Source: JAENVU01 sp964639075
GTDB lineage: Bacteria > Actinomycetota > Acidimicrobiia > IMCC26256 > JAENVU01
Direction of reading: 5' to 3'
Assembly (NCBI GenBank): GCA_964639075.1
Contig: CAZXCB010000029.1
Location: forward strand, 1-20,635
Length of the DNA: 20,635 nt
In this document: positions 14,453 to 20,635 of the stretch, in pieces
How the letters are laid out: every line of letters begins with the position of its first letter
How positions within the stretch are numbered: the stretch's first letter is position 1
The notes under the pieces: generated by a model
The model's input: the letters and a program-made list of their open reading frames with translations, nothing else
The model's database searches: none
Told to the model about the DNA's origin: nothing
Program-made: the position numbers and the translations under genes

Positions 14453-15861
14453 CCGACGTGCCCTCGTCCGGCCTCGTGTCGTTGCTCGACGACCATCCAC
14501 TGCCCGCGGACGCCCTCCTCCTCGCGGACGACGAACGGGCGATGACGCGCGCGGAAGTGGTCGACGCGGTCGCGGCGCGCGCAACCGGGCTCGCCGCAGC
14601 CGGGGTCGGGCCGGGGACGCCCGTCGGCGTCGCGCTCGGCAACCGGTGCGACTTCGTCGTCACGATGTTCGCGGTCTGGCGTCTCGGCGCCGTGCTCGTC
14701 CCGATCAACGCGCGTGCGCCCGAGTCGGAGCGGACCGCGATGCTCGACGCCACCGGAGCGGCGGTCGTCGTCGACGGTGAGGGGATCCACCCGCATCCGC
14801 GGGCGGCGGATACGTCGTCGATGCCGGCCGGTGTCGCGTTCGTCACGTGGACGTCGGGGACGACGGGTCGACCGCGACCCATCCGGCACGGCCACGTGGA
14901 GTACCTCGAGCTCCTCGACCGGGTGCTGGCACCGTTGCGCTCGGGTGGTGAGCCCCGGCGCGCGGCGCCGCCCCCGAACTTGGTGCCCGTCGCGCTCGCG
15001 CTGAACGCGGGGATCTACAACGTCCTGTTCGGGTGGCGCAGCGGCGCCGCGGTCGTGATCCTGGACCGCTTCGAGCCGGCGCGGTTCTCGGCCGTCGTCG
15101 CGAAGTACGGCATCCGCTCCACCGTCCTCCCCCCGGCCGCGATCACGGCGCTCGTGGACGCGGCCGAGACCGTCGAGCTCCCCTCGCTGCGGTACGTGCG
15201 CAGCATCACCGCACCGCTCTCCCCGCTCGCGGCGCGGCGGTTCGCGGCCCGCTATGACGTCACCGTCCTCAACGGCTACGGCCAGGCCGAGCTCGGCGAG
15301 GTCATCGGCTGGACCGCGGCGGACGCGCGCGAGCACCCCGAGAAGTTGGGCGCCGTCGGCCGCGCGCATCCGGGCGTCGAGCTGCGGCTCGCGGACCCGG
15401 GCGACGACGGCATCGGCCGCCTGCTGGTCCGCACCCCGCGCCGCGCGATCGCTGACCCGGGCGACGACCCCTTCGCCGGACGCGTCGACGCGGACGGGTT
15501 CGTGGACACCGGCGACCTCGCCCGCATCGACGGCGAGGGCTTCGTGTGGATCGAGGGCCGAACCGGCGACCTGATCAACCGGGGTGGCAACAAGGTCTTC
15601 CCGGACGCCGTGGAGGAGGTGCTGCGGCTGCATCCGGCGGTCGTCGATGCCGCGGTGGTGGGTGTCGCCGACGCGCGGCTCGGCGAGGTCCCGGTCGCGT
15701 TCGTCGTCACCGTCCCTGGTGCCCCTCCGGTCGACGAGCTCGCCGGCTGGTGCCGTGAGCACCTCGTGGCGTACAAGGTCCCGGTGCGCTTCCATGCCGT
15801 CGCCGCGATCCCCCGCTCGGAGGTCGGCAAGATCCTCCGTCGCGAGCTGGTCGAGCCGTGA
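14449..15861 (+). CDS. Class I AMP-forming acyl-CoA ligase with altered P-loop
   Basis: 470 residues from GTG 14449 (GTGA overlap with the dehydrogenase), somewhat short for the family. The motifs are TSGTTGRPRP (135-144), NGYGQAELGEV, DTGDL (353-357), the hinge EGRTGDLINRGGNKVFP, and C-terminal EVGKILRREL with catalytic Lys461. The P-loop normally reads SGTTGxPKG; here Lys is Arg143 and the next Gly is Pro144, an unusual change near the ATP phosphates. The C-terminal Lys and TGD are intact, so it should still adenylate a carboxylate. It probably activates the acid produced from the sulfatase-derived alcohol or a later intermediate. Its stop overlaps the start of the next gene (GTGA). Confidence 0.88.
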   Translation: MTDVPSSGLVSLLDDHPLPADALLLADDERAMTRAEVVDAVAARATGLAAAGVGPGTPVGVALGNRCDFVVTMFAVWRLGAVLVPINARAPESERTAMLDATGAAVVVDGEGIHPHPRAADTSSMPAGVAFVTWTSGTTGRPRPIRHGHVEYLELLDRVLAPLRSGGEPRRAAPPPNLVPVALALNAGIYNVLFGWRSGAAVVILDRFEPARFSAVVAKYGIRSTVLPPAAITALVDAAETVELPSLRYVRSITAPLSPLAARRFAARYDVTVLNGYGQAELGEVIGWTAADAREHPEKLGAVGRAHPGVELRLADPGDDGIGRLLVRTPRRAIADPGDDPFAGRVDADGFVDTGDLARIDGEGFVWIEGRTGDLINRGGNKVFPDAVEEVLRLHPAVVDAAVVGVADARLGEVPVAFVVTVPGAPPVDELAGWCREHLVAYKVPVRFHAVAAIPRSEVGKILRRELVEP

Positions 15862-16544
15862 AGACCCTCGAGGCCCGGCGCGACGGCCCCGTCGGCTGGC
15901 TCGTCTTCGACCGGCCCGACGCCGGGAACGCCATGGACGCCACCATGCTCGCCGAGCTCGAGGATGCATGGCGTGAGCTCGACGACGACCCGGACGTCCG
16001 GGTGATCGTCAACACCGGCAACGGGCACGCGTTCCAGACCGGCCTCGACGTCCGCCAGCTCGCGCGGGACCCGGAGGCGCTGCGCGAGCAGTCCCGACGC
16101 ACCCGGGACTCCGCGCTCAGGCTGACCGCCTGGCACAACCACGTGAGCAAGCCCGTCATCGCCGCGGTGAACGGCGTCTGCGCCGGCGGGGGGCTGCACT
16201 TCGTGGCCGACGCTGACATCGTGATCGCGGCGCCCGAGGCCACGTTCCTGGATCCGCACGTGAGCGTCGGTCAGGTGAGCGCGCTCGAGACGATCGCCCT
16301 GGCGCGGCGCTCGCCCATGGAGGCCGTCACGCGCATGGCGCTCGTCGGCCGCCACGAGCGCATCGACGCCCACCGTGCCCGGAGCCTCGGCATCCTGTCG
16401 GAGGTGGTGGCGGACGCCGGTGCGCTGCGCCCCCGGGCCCAGGAGCTGGGCGAGACCATCGCGCAGCACGATCCGCACACCCTCGCAACGCTCAAGCGCG
16501 CCCTCTGGGCCGCCCTCGAGACTCCAGGAGAACAACCGAAGTGA
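15858..16544 (+). CDS. Crotonase-family protein, C-terminally short copy
   Basis: 228 residues from GTG 15858 (GTGA overlap with the ligase). It aligns without gaps to the downstream paralogue at 16627 from GPVGWLV through RALWAALE, with well over half of residues identical. It stops about 40 residues earlier and so lacks the C-terminal helical region that crotonases use for trimer contacts and the active-site lid. No other frame after 16520 restores the missing part. The oxyanion blocks AFQTGLD and NGVCAGGGLHF are present. In FLDPHVSVGQ, His134 stands where the first catalytic Glu normally is, and Arg occupies the second position (TRMALVG). It may be a degenerate or partner subunit of the second copy. 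Confidence 0.85.
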   Translation: MKTLEARRDGPVGWLVFDRPDAGNAMDATMLAELEDAWRELDDDPDVRVIVNTGNGHAFQTGLDVRQLARDPEALREQSRRTRDSALRLTAWHNHVSKPVIAAVNGVCAGGGLHFVADADIVIAAPEATFLDPHVSVGQVSALETIALARRSPMEAVTRMALVGRHERIDAHRARSLGILSEVVADAGALRPRAQELGETIAQHDPHTLATLKRALWAALETPGEQPK

Positions 16545-16630
16545 CGCCCCACGACAGCACGACCCGACCCACCGCGGGCGGAACGGGGCCCGACCGGCCT
16601 GGCCCGCAGGGCCAAGAGGGGGAGAGATGA
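16541..16630 (+). CDS. Small ORF (29 aa) coupled between two crotonase genes; homologous to the one at 8645
   Basis: GTG 16541 overlaps the upstream stop (GTGA), and its own TGA overlaps the next start (ATGA). An AGGAG site lies 10 bases upstream. The peptide is Pro/Gly/Thr-rich and ends GPDRPGPQGQEGER, matching the end of the 38-aa ORF at 8529-8645 except for a 9-residue insertion there. Its last codons (GAG GGG GAG AGA) double as the Shine-Dalgarno of the next gene. A short hairpin TGGCCC-GCA-GGGCCA (16600-16614) sits within it. Real translation is unproven; it could instead be a conserved RBS-bearing spacer. Confidence 0.35.
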   Translation: MTPHDSTTRPTAGGTGPDRPGPQGQEGER

Positions 16631-17445
16631 ACTTCTCCTCGTTCGACCACCTGATCGTGGAGCGGCGCGGGCCGGTGGGTTGGCTCGTCAACAACCGTCC
16701 CGACCAGCTCAACGCGATGAACGCGCAGATGCGCGACGAGTTCGCGGTCGCCTGGCGCGAGCTCGACGCCGACCCGGACGTGCGCGTGATCGTCCACACC
16801 GGCGAAGGCCGCGCGTTCCAGACCGGCGTCGACGTCGCCGAGATCGCGTCCGACGGCGTGGGGATGCAGCGCTACCACGACTCGGTCGCAGAGTGGGACC
16901 TGCACTTCACGAGCTGGCACCAGCAGGTGTGGAAGCCCGTCATCACCGCGGTCAACGGCATCTGCTGCGGCGGAGGGTTCCACTGGGTGGCCGACGCCGA
17001 CATCGTGATCGCCGCCTCCGACGCGCAGTTCTTCGATCCGCACGTCAGCGTCGGCCAGGTCGTGGCGATCGAGGCGATCGGCCTCATGAAGAAGATGCCG
17101 GTCGAGGCCGTGATGCGGATGGCGTTCATGGGCCGCTACGAGCGGGTCGACGCGGCCCGCGCGTACGAGCTCGGGATGATCAGCGAGATCGTGGACCCGG
17201 CCGAGCGGCTCCGTGACCGGGCGCAGGAGCTCGCCGAGACGATCGCCAGGAACTCCCCCGCGGCGATGGCCGCGACGAAGCGGGCGCTCTGGGGGGCGCT
17301 CGAGCTCGGCCTCACCGACGCGTGCCGCTTCGGCGCGCAGGAGCTCGTCGGCATGTGGGGCCACCCCGACCAGGAGGAGGGTCCGCGGGCGTTCGCCGAG
17401 AAGCGCGACGCCCGCTGGTTGCCCCCCGGCGCGTCCGCGGGCTGA
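16627..17445 (+). CDS. Enoyl-CoA hydratase/isomerase family protein with non-standard catalytic residues
   Basis: 272 residues from ATG 16627, with a strong GAGGGGGAGAG Shine-Dalgarno. The oxyanion-hole blocks are AFQTGVD (63-69) and NGICCGGGFHW (110-120). In FFDPHVSVGQVVAIE (135-149) His139 replaces the Glu that aligns with rat crotonase Glu144. The position of Glu164 falls on Arg164 (VMRMAFMG), by eye. Glu149 is shared with the upstream paralogue and may matter instead. So it may not be a classical hydratase; the crotonase superfamily also includes isomerases, hydrolases and C-C lyases. The full C-terminal region is present, unlike in the short copy upstream. A 39-base gap with a strong RBS separates it from the next gene. 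Confidence 0.88.
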   Translation: MNFSSFDHLIVERRGPVGWLVNNRPDQLNAMNAQMRDEFAVAWRELDADPDVRVIVHTGEGRAFQTGVDVAEIASDGVGMQRYHDSVAEWDLHFTSWHQQVWKPVITAVNGICCGGGFHWVADADIVIAASDAQFFDPHVSVGQVVAIEAIGLMKKMPVEAVMRMAFMGRYERVDAARAYELGMISEIVDPAERLRDRAQELAETIARNSPAAMAATKRALWGALELGLTDACRFGAQELVGMWGHPDQEEGPRAFAEKRDARWLPPGASAG

Positions 17446-17484
17446 TCGGCCAGACTGCGAACCAGCCGCGGACCAGGAGGACCA

Positions 17485-18348
17485 GTGACCGACGCCCACG
17501 CCGCCCCACCGGGCACCACGCCCCCGCGTGCACCCGACGGCGATCTCGCCGACTACGAGCGGCGCGCCTTCACCCACGACGGTCGCACCCACGACGTGTA
17601 CCGCCGTGGCACGGGCCCCGTCGTCGTCGTCGTCACCGAGATGCCCGGGATCTCGCCCATGGTCGTCGGCTTCGCGGATCGCGTGGTCGCGCTCGGCTGC
17701 ACGGCCGTGCTGCCCGACCTGTTCGGCGACGCGGGCCGGGACCCGACGGCGGGCGGCACGCTCTCCATGCTCACCTACGGCCTCCGCTCCATCGGCGGAG
17801 CGTGCATCAGTCGCGAGTTCTCGGTGCTCGCCGCGGGGAGGTCGTCGCCGGTCGTGACCTGGCTCCGCGCGCTCGCGCACGAGGAGCACGAGCGCGCGGG
17901 TGGTCCCGGCGTCGGCGTGGTGGGGATGTGCTTCACCGGCGGGTTCGCGCTCGCGATGGCGGTCGACGACCTCGTGCTCGCGCCGGTGATGTCGCAACCG
18001 TCGCTGCCGTTCGGCCTTGGTGCGTCGCGCAAACGGTCCGTCGACACGAGCGACGAGGACCTGGCCACCATCCGGGGCCGTTGCGCGGCCGAGGGCCTGC
18101 AGGTGCTCGGCCTGCGGTTCGACGGCGACCCCTTCGTCCCGCGCGAGCGGTTCGCGTTCCTCCGCGAGCGATTGGGCGACGGGTTCGTGGCGGTCGAGCT
18201 GCGGCAGGAGGATGGCCATCCGGACTCCCCGATGAGCAAGCACCACTCGGTGCTCACGGGTGACCTCATCGACGAGCCCGGGCAGCCGACACGCGCCGCG
18301 CTCGACGGCGTGCTCGACCTGTTCCGCACGAAGCTGCTCGCGGGGTGA
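17485..18348 (+). CDS. Dienelactone hydrolase family protein
   Basis: 287 residues from GTG 17485, preceded by a perfect AGGAGG four bases upstream. The alpha/beta-hydrolase fold is seen in VVVVTEMPGISPMV, followed by VLPDLFGDAGRDP. The nucleophile elbow is GMCFTGG with Cys149, as in dienelactone hydrolase (Gx[CS]xGG). Candidate triad partners are Asp215 (FDGDPFVP) and His253/His254 (SKHHSVL). Cys rather than Ser as nucleophile is typical of true DLH. Substrates could be dienelactones, lactones of hydroxy acids, or other esters. In this operon a lactone or ester formed from a hydroxyacyl intermediate is plausible but not shown. Its stop overlaps the next start (GTGA). Confidence 0.87.
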   Translation: MTDAHAAPPGTTPPRAPDGDLADYERRAFTHDGRTHDVYRRGTGPVVVVVTEMPGISPMVVGFADRVVALGCTAVLPDLFGDAGRDPTAGGTLSMLTYGLRSIGGACISREFSVLAAGRSSPVVTWLRALAHEEHERAGGPGVGVVGMCFTGGFALAMAVDDLVLAPVMSQPSLPFGLGASRKRSVDTSDEDLATIRGRCAAEGLQVLGLRFDGDPFVPRERFAFLRERLGDGFVAVELRQEDGHPDSPMSKHHSVLTGDLIDEPGQPTRAALDGVLDLFRTKLLAG

Positions 18349-19292
18349 CCATTTCCTGGACCGAGCAGGACGTCCCCGACCAGGCGGGGCACACGGTCCT
18401 CGTCACCGGCGCGAACAGCGGGATCGGGTTCGAGACCGCCCGGGTGCTGGCCGAGCACCGAGCGAACGTGGTGCTGGCCTGTCGCAACGAGGCGAAGGCG
18501 AACGACGCGGTCGCGAGGATCCGGCGCGGTGCCCCCGATGCCGCGCTCGAGGTGCTGCTCGTCGATCTCGCGGACCTCGACGCGGTCGCGGTCGCCGCGG
18601 ACCGGTTCCTCGCGTCCCACGCACGCCTCGACGTCCTCGTGAACAACGCCGGTCTCATGGCGACGCCCGCGGGAACCACCGCGCAGGGCTTCGAGACGCA
18701 GTTCGGCGTCAACCACCTGGCCCACTTCGCGTTGACCGGTCGGCTGCTCCCCGGGCTCCTCGCGACCCCCGGATCACGGGTCGTCTCGGTCAGCAGCCAG
18801 GGACACCGCGCCGGGCGCATGCACTTCGACGATCTGCAGTCCCGGCGCAAGTACCACCCGTGGCGCGCGTACTTCCAGAGCAAGCTCGCCAACCTGCTCT
18901 TCGTCTTCGAGCTGCAGCGGCGCCTCACCCCGGTCGACACGGACACGATCGCGGTCGCCGCGCACCCGGGCGGTGCCCGGACCCACCTCATGCACGAGAA
19001 CCCCGGGGGGATCGTCAACGCCATCGGCCTGCAGCTGCGTCCCCAGATCGAACGCTTCGTCATGCAGAGCGCGGCGATGGGTGCGCTCCCCACGCTCCGA
19101 GCCGCGACGGATCCGGCAGTCGTCGGCGGCGAGTACTACGGACCCGACGGACTGTTCCAGCAGCGCGGTCATCCGAAGCGGGTCTCCTGCACGCGCCGCG
19201 CCCGCGATCCCGAAGCCGCAGCCCGCCTCTGGGCGATCTCCGAGGAGCTCACGGGCGTGCACTACGACGCGCTCGGGCGTCCCGGACGGTGA
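18345..19292 (+). CDS. SDR-family oxidoreductase, retinol dehydrogenase/WWOX-like
   Basis: 315 residues from GTG 18345 (GTGA overlap). The cofactor motif TGANSGIG (21-28), ACRNEAKA (NADPH-favouring Arg), NNAG (100-103), VSVSSQGH (Ser150/151) and YFQSK (Tyr176, Lys180) form a complete classical active site. The pattern and the length over 300 residues match the retinol-dehydrogenase/protochlorophyllide-reductase-like SDRs, which reduce or oxidise lipophilic alcohols and carbonyls. It might oxidise the alcohol from the sulfatase or a later hydroxyacyl. Its stop overlaps the phosphotransferase start (GTGA). Confidence 0.9.
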   Translation: MTISWTEQDVPDQAGHTVLVTGANSGIGFETARVLAEHRANVVLACRNEAKANDAVARIRRGAPDAALEVLLVDLADLDAVAVAADRFLASHARLDVLVNNAGLMATPAGTTAQGFETQFGVNHLAHFALTGRLLPGLLATPGSRVVSVSSQGHRAGRMHFDDLQSRRKYHPWRAYFQSKLANLLFVFELQRRLTPVDTDTIAVAAHPGGARTHLMHENPGGIVNAIGLQLRPQIERFVMQSAAMGALPTLRAATDPAVVGGEYYGPDGLFQQRGHPKRVSCTRRARDPEAAARLWAISEELTGVHYDALGRPGR

Positions 19293-20353
19293 ACGGGCCG
19301 GTGACCGACCCACCGCGATCCGCGCCGGCCGAAGCCCCCGCCGGAGTGGATCTCGCGGTGCTCGCCGACTGGATGGACGACCACGGCCTCGGCGACGGAC
19401 CGCTCACCGACGTCGAGCCGATCGCGGGCGGGACCCAGAACGTCCTGCTGCGGTTCCGCCGTGCGGGACGGGAGTACGTGTTCCGACGCGGGCCGATGCA
19501 CAAGCGGGCGAACAGCGACGAAGTCATGCGGCGCGAGGTGCGCGTGCTCGGCGCGCTCGCCGGCACCGACGTGCCGCATCCCGCGCTCGTCGCCGCCTGC
19601 ACCGAGGTCGAGCCGCTCGGCGCGGTCTTCTACCTGATGGAGCCGGTCGCGGGCTTCAACCCCACCCTCGGCCTTCCCGAGCTGCACCGCCGTGATCCCG
19701 CGGTCCAGCGCGCGATGGGCTTCACGATGGCCGACGGCCTCCTCGCGCTCGCGAACGTGGATCCCGATGCCCGCGGCGTCGGCGATCTCGGCCGGTTCGA
19801 GGGCTGGGCCGAGCGTCAGGTCGGCCGGTGGCGCAAGCAGCTCGACTCCTACTCCGAGCTCGACGGCTATCCGGGGCCCGACCTCCCCGGCGTCGACGCA
19901 GTCGGCGCCTGGCTCGACGCGCACCGTCCCCACGCGGTGCGCAAGGGCCTGATCCACGGCGACTTCCACTATGCGAACGTGTTGATCCGCAACGACTCCG
20001 GCGCGCTCGCCGCGATCGTCGACTGGGAGCTGTGCACCATCGGCGATCCGCTGCTCGATCTCGGCCACCTGCTCGCCACCTGGCCGATCCGCGACGGTCA
20101 GCTGATGCCGATCGGCGTCGAGGCGCCGGGCCTGCCGTCGGACGTCGAGGTGATCGACTACTACGCCGAGCGCACCGACCGCGACCTCTCCGACCTCGCG
20201 TGGTTCCGGGTCCTCGCGTGCTACCGGCTCGGGCTGATCCTCGAGGGGACCCACGCGCGGGCCTGCGCCGGGCTCGCCCCGAAGGAGGTCGGTGACCGTC
20301 TGCACCTCATGACGGTGTTCCTGCTCGACCAGGCGCTCGGGCTCATCGACTGA
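19289..20353 (+). CDS. Phosphotransferase family protein (APH fold, ACAD10/LvaA-like kinase domain)
   Basis: 354 residues from GTG 19289 (GTGA overlap); GTG 19301 is an alternative. N-lobe: PIAGGTQNVLLRF (glycine-rich loop, 44-56) and REYVFRRGP. C-lobe: LIHGDFHYANVLI with catalytic Asp225 and Asn230, and IVDWELCTIGDPLLDLG with metal-binding Asp245. This arrangement is typical of the acyl-CoA-dehydrogenase-associated APH group (ACAD10/11 N-terminal domain, Pseudomonas LvaA), which phosphorylates 4-hydroxyacyl-CoAs so that they can be rerouted into beta-oxidation. The dehydrogenase, ligase and SDR in the same operon fit that role; assignment to hydroxyacyl-CoA is inference. It overlaps the convergent dehydrogenase gene by 11 bases. 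Confidence 0.9.
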   Translation: MNGPVTDPPRSAPAEAPAGVDLAVLADWMDDHGLGDGPLTDVEPIAGGTQNVLLRFRRAGREYVFRRGPMHKRANSDEVMRREVRVLGALAGTDVPHPALVAACTEVEPLGAVFYLMEPVAGFNPTLGLPELHRRDPAVQRAMGFTMADGLLALANVDPDARGVGDLGRFEGWAERQVGRWRKQLDSYSELDGYPGPDLPGVDAVGAWLDAHRPHAVRKGLIHGDFHYANVLIRNDSGALAAIVDWELCTIGDPLLDLGHLLATWPIRDGQLMPIGVEAPGLPSDVEVIDYYAERTDRDLSDLAWFRVLACYRLGLILEGTHARACAGLAPKEVGDRLHLMTVFLLDQALGLID

Positions 20354-20635
20354 CCCGCAGCACCGCCGCTCCGGTGACGCGATCGGCCGCGAGATCGGCC
20401 AACGCCCGATCGGCGTTCGTGAACGGGTACTCGGTCGCCTCGACCTGCAGCGGTACCCGCATCGCGATGGCGAGGAGCTCCTCGCCGTCGGCCCGCGTGT
20501 TGGCGGTCGTGCTGGTCACCGTGCGCTCCTGGAACAGGTGGCGCTGGTAGTCCAGCGCGGGCACGTCGGTGAGGTGGATTCCGGCGATCGCGAGCGTGCC
20601 GCCGCGGTCGAGCGCCGCGAGCGCGGGCGGCACGA
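20343..20635 (-). CDS. Zinc-type alcohol dehydrogenase (MDR family), C-terminal part only
   Basis: About 97 codons are visible; the frame is open through the window's right edge, so the N-terminal zinc and Rossmann parts are missing. The visible piece (LAALDRGGTLAIAGIHLTDV, LDYQRHLFQERTVTSTTANT, YPFTNADRALADLAADRVTGAAVLRV) matches the end of propanol-preferring/NAD(P)-dependent medium-chain alcohol dehydrogenases: the late Rossmann strand, the catalytic-domain return helix and the final strand. It converges on and overlaps the phosphotransferase gene by 11 bases. It could oxidise alcohols released by the sulfatase, but it is on the other strand and need not be co-regulated. Confidence 0.85.
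   Translation of the reverse strand, partial: VPPALAALDRGGTLAIAGIHLTDVPALDYQRHLFQERTVTSTTANTRADGEELLAIAMRVPLQVEATEYPFTNADRALADLAADRVTGAAVLRVSR

Noticed and set aside
12770..15969. Minus-strand frames opposite the acyl-CoA dehydrogenase and the second ligase
   Set aside because: Antisense shadows without domains; the sense genes are intact and chained by GTGA overlaps.
16545..16626. Possible frameshift remnant of the short crotonase's missing C-terminus
   Set aside because: None of the three frames resembles the C-terminal region of the full-length paralogue (LTDACRFGAQELVGMWG and beyond), so the loss is not a simple frameshift.
1..20635. tRNA/rRNA genes, CRISPR arrays, insertion sequences, attachment sites, prophage or toxin-antitoxin genes
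   Set aside because: No matching structures, repeat-spacer patterns, transposase/integrase motifs or terminal inverted repeats were seen on either strand.

Overview
The window is a gene-dense, very G+C-rich bacterial segment (well above 65% G+C by eye) with frequent GTG starts and 4-base stop/start overlaps. The gene content suggests an actinomycete: a mycothiol-dependent maleylpyruvate-isomerase-like protein, SoxR with a [2Fe-2S] Cys cluster, and many acyl-CoA/SDR/crotonase genes. An Acidimicrobiia-like or other environmental actinobacterium is my best guess, but no marker gene fixes the lineage. I saw no rRNA, tRNA, CRISPR array, transposase or phage gene. No stretch longer than about 135 bases lacks a plausible gene.

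Left part (1-7.6 kb): the 3' portion of a carotenoid-cleavage-type dioxygenase (cut by the window edge) converges on a minus-strand pair. That pair is a cytochrome P450 with an atypical oxygen-activation helix, followed 26 bases later by a secreted protein made of HAF repeats plus two Calx-beta domains. Divergent from the P450 lie a 4-coumarate-CoA-ligase-type acyl-CoA synthetase, a nitrobindin-like beta-barrel protein and a maleylpyruvate-isomerase-like protein. A 13-bp hairpin at 7587-7621 closes this block.

Central divergent locus (7.6-20.4 kb): a SoxR-type regulator sits between two arms. The left arm (minus strand) is soxR, an enoyl-CoA hydratase, a small ORF, and a 2,4-dienoyl-CoA-reductase-type SDR. 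The right arm (plus strand) is an unrecognised His-containing protein, a metallo-beta-lactamase-fold alkylsulfatase, an acyl-CoA dehydrogenase, an AMP-forming ligase, a truncated crotonase, a small ORF, a second crotonase, a dienelactone-hydrolase-like protein, a retinol-dehydrogenase-like SDR and an ACAD10/LvaA-like phosphotransferase. Four of the right-arm gene junctions are GTGA overlaps, so much of the arm is probably one translationally coupled operon. A TTGACA-19 bp-TACGTT promoter with an imperfect palindrome filling the spacer, the hallmark of MerR/SoxR control, lies directly before the right arm and suggests a leaderless mRNA. My inference is that the locus desulfates an alkyl sulfate or similar ester, then activates and beta-oxidises the product, with a kinase-dependent step for a hydroxyacyl intermediate, under redox-responsive control.

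Most unusual observation: both arms contain a short ORF (38 and 29 codons) squeezed between fatty-acid genes. The two share two DNA blocks (22 nt with 2 mismatches, and 15 nt identical) in the same order, strand and reading frame. They differ by a 27-nt (9-codon) insertion, and both end at the start codon of the next gene. They encode matching peptide ends (DRPGP ... QGQEG). This may be a duplicated leader peptide/RBS cassette or a small protein family.

The right edge holds the 3' end of a zinc-type alcohol dehydrogenase on the minus strand, overlapping the phosphotransferase tail to tail by 11 bases.
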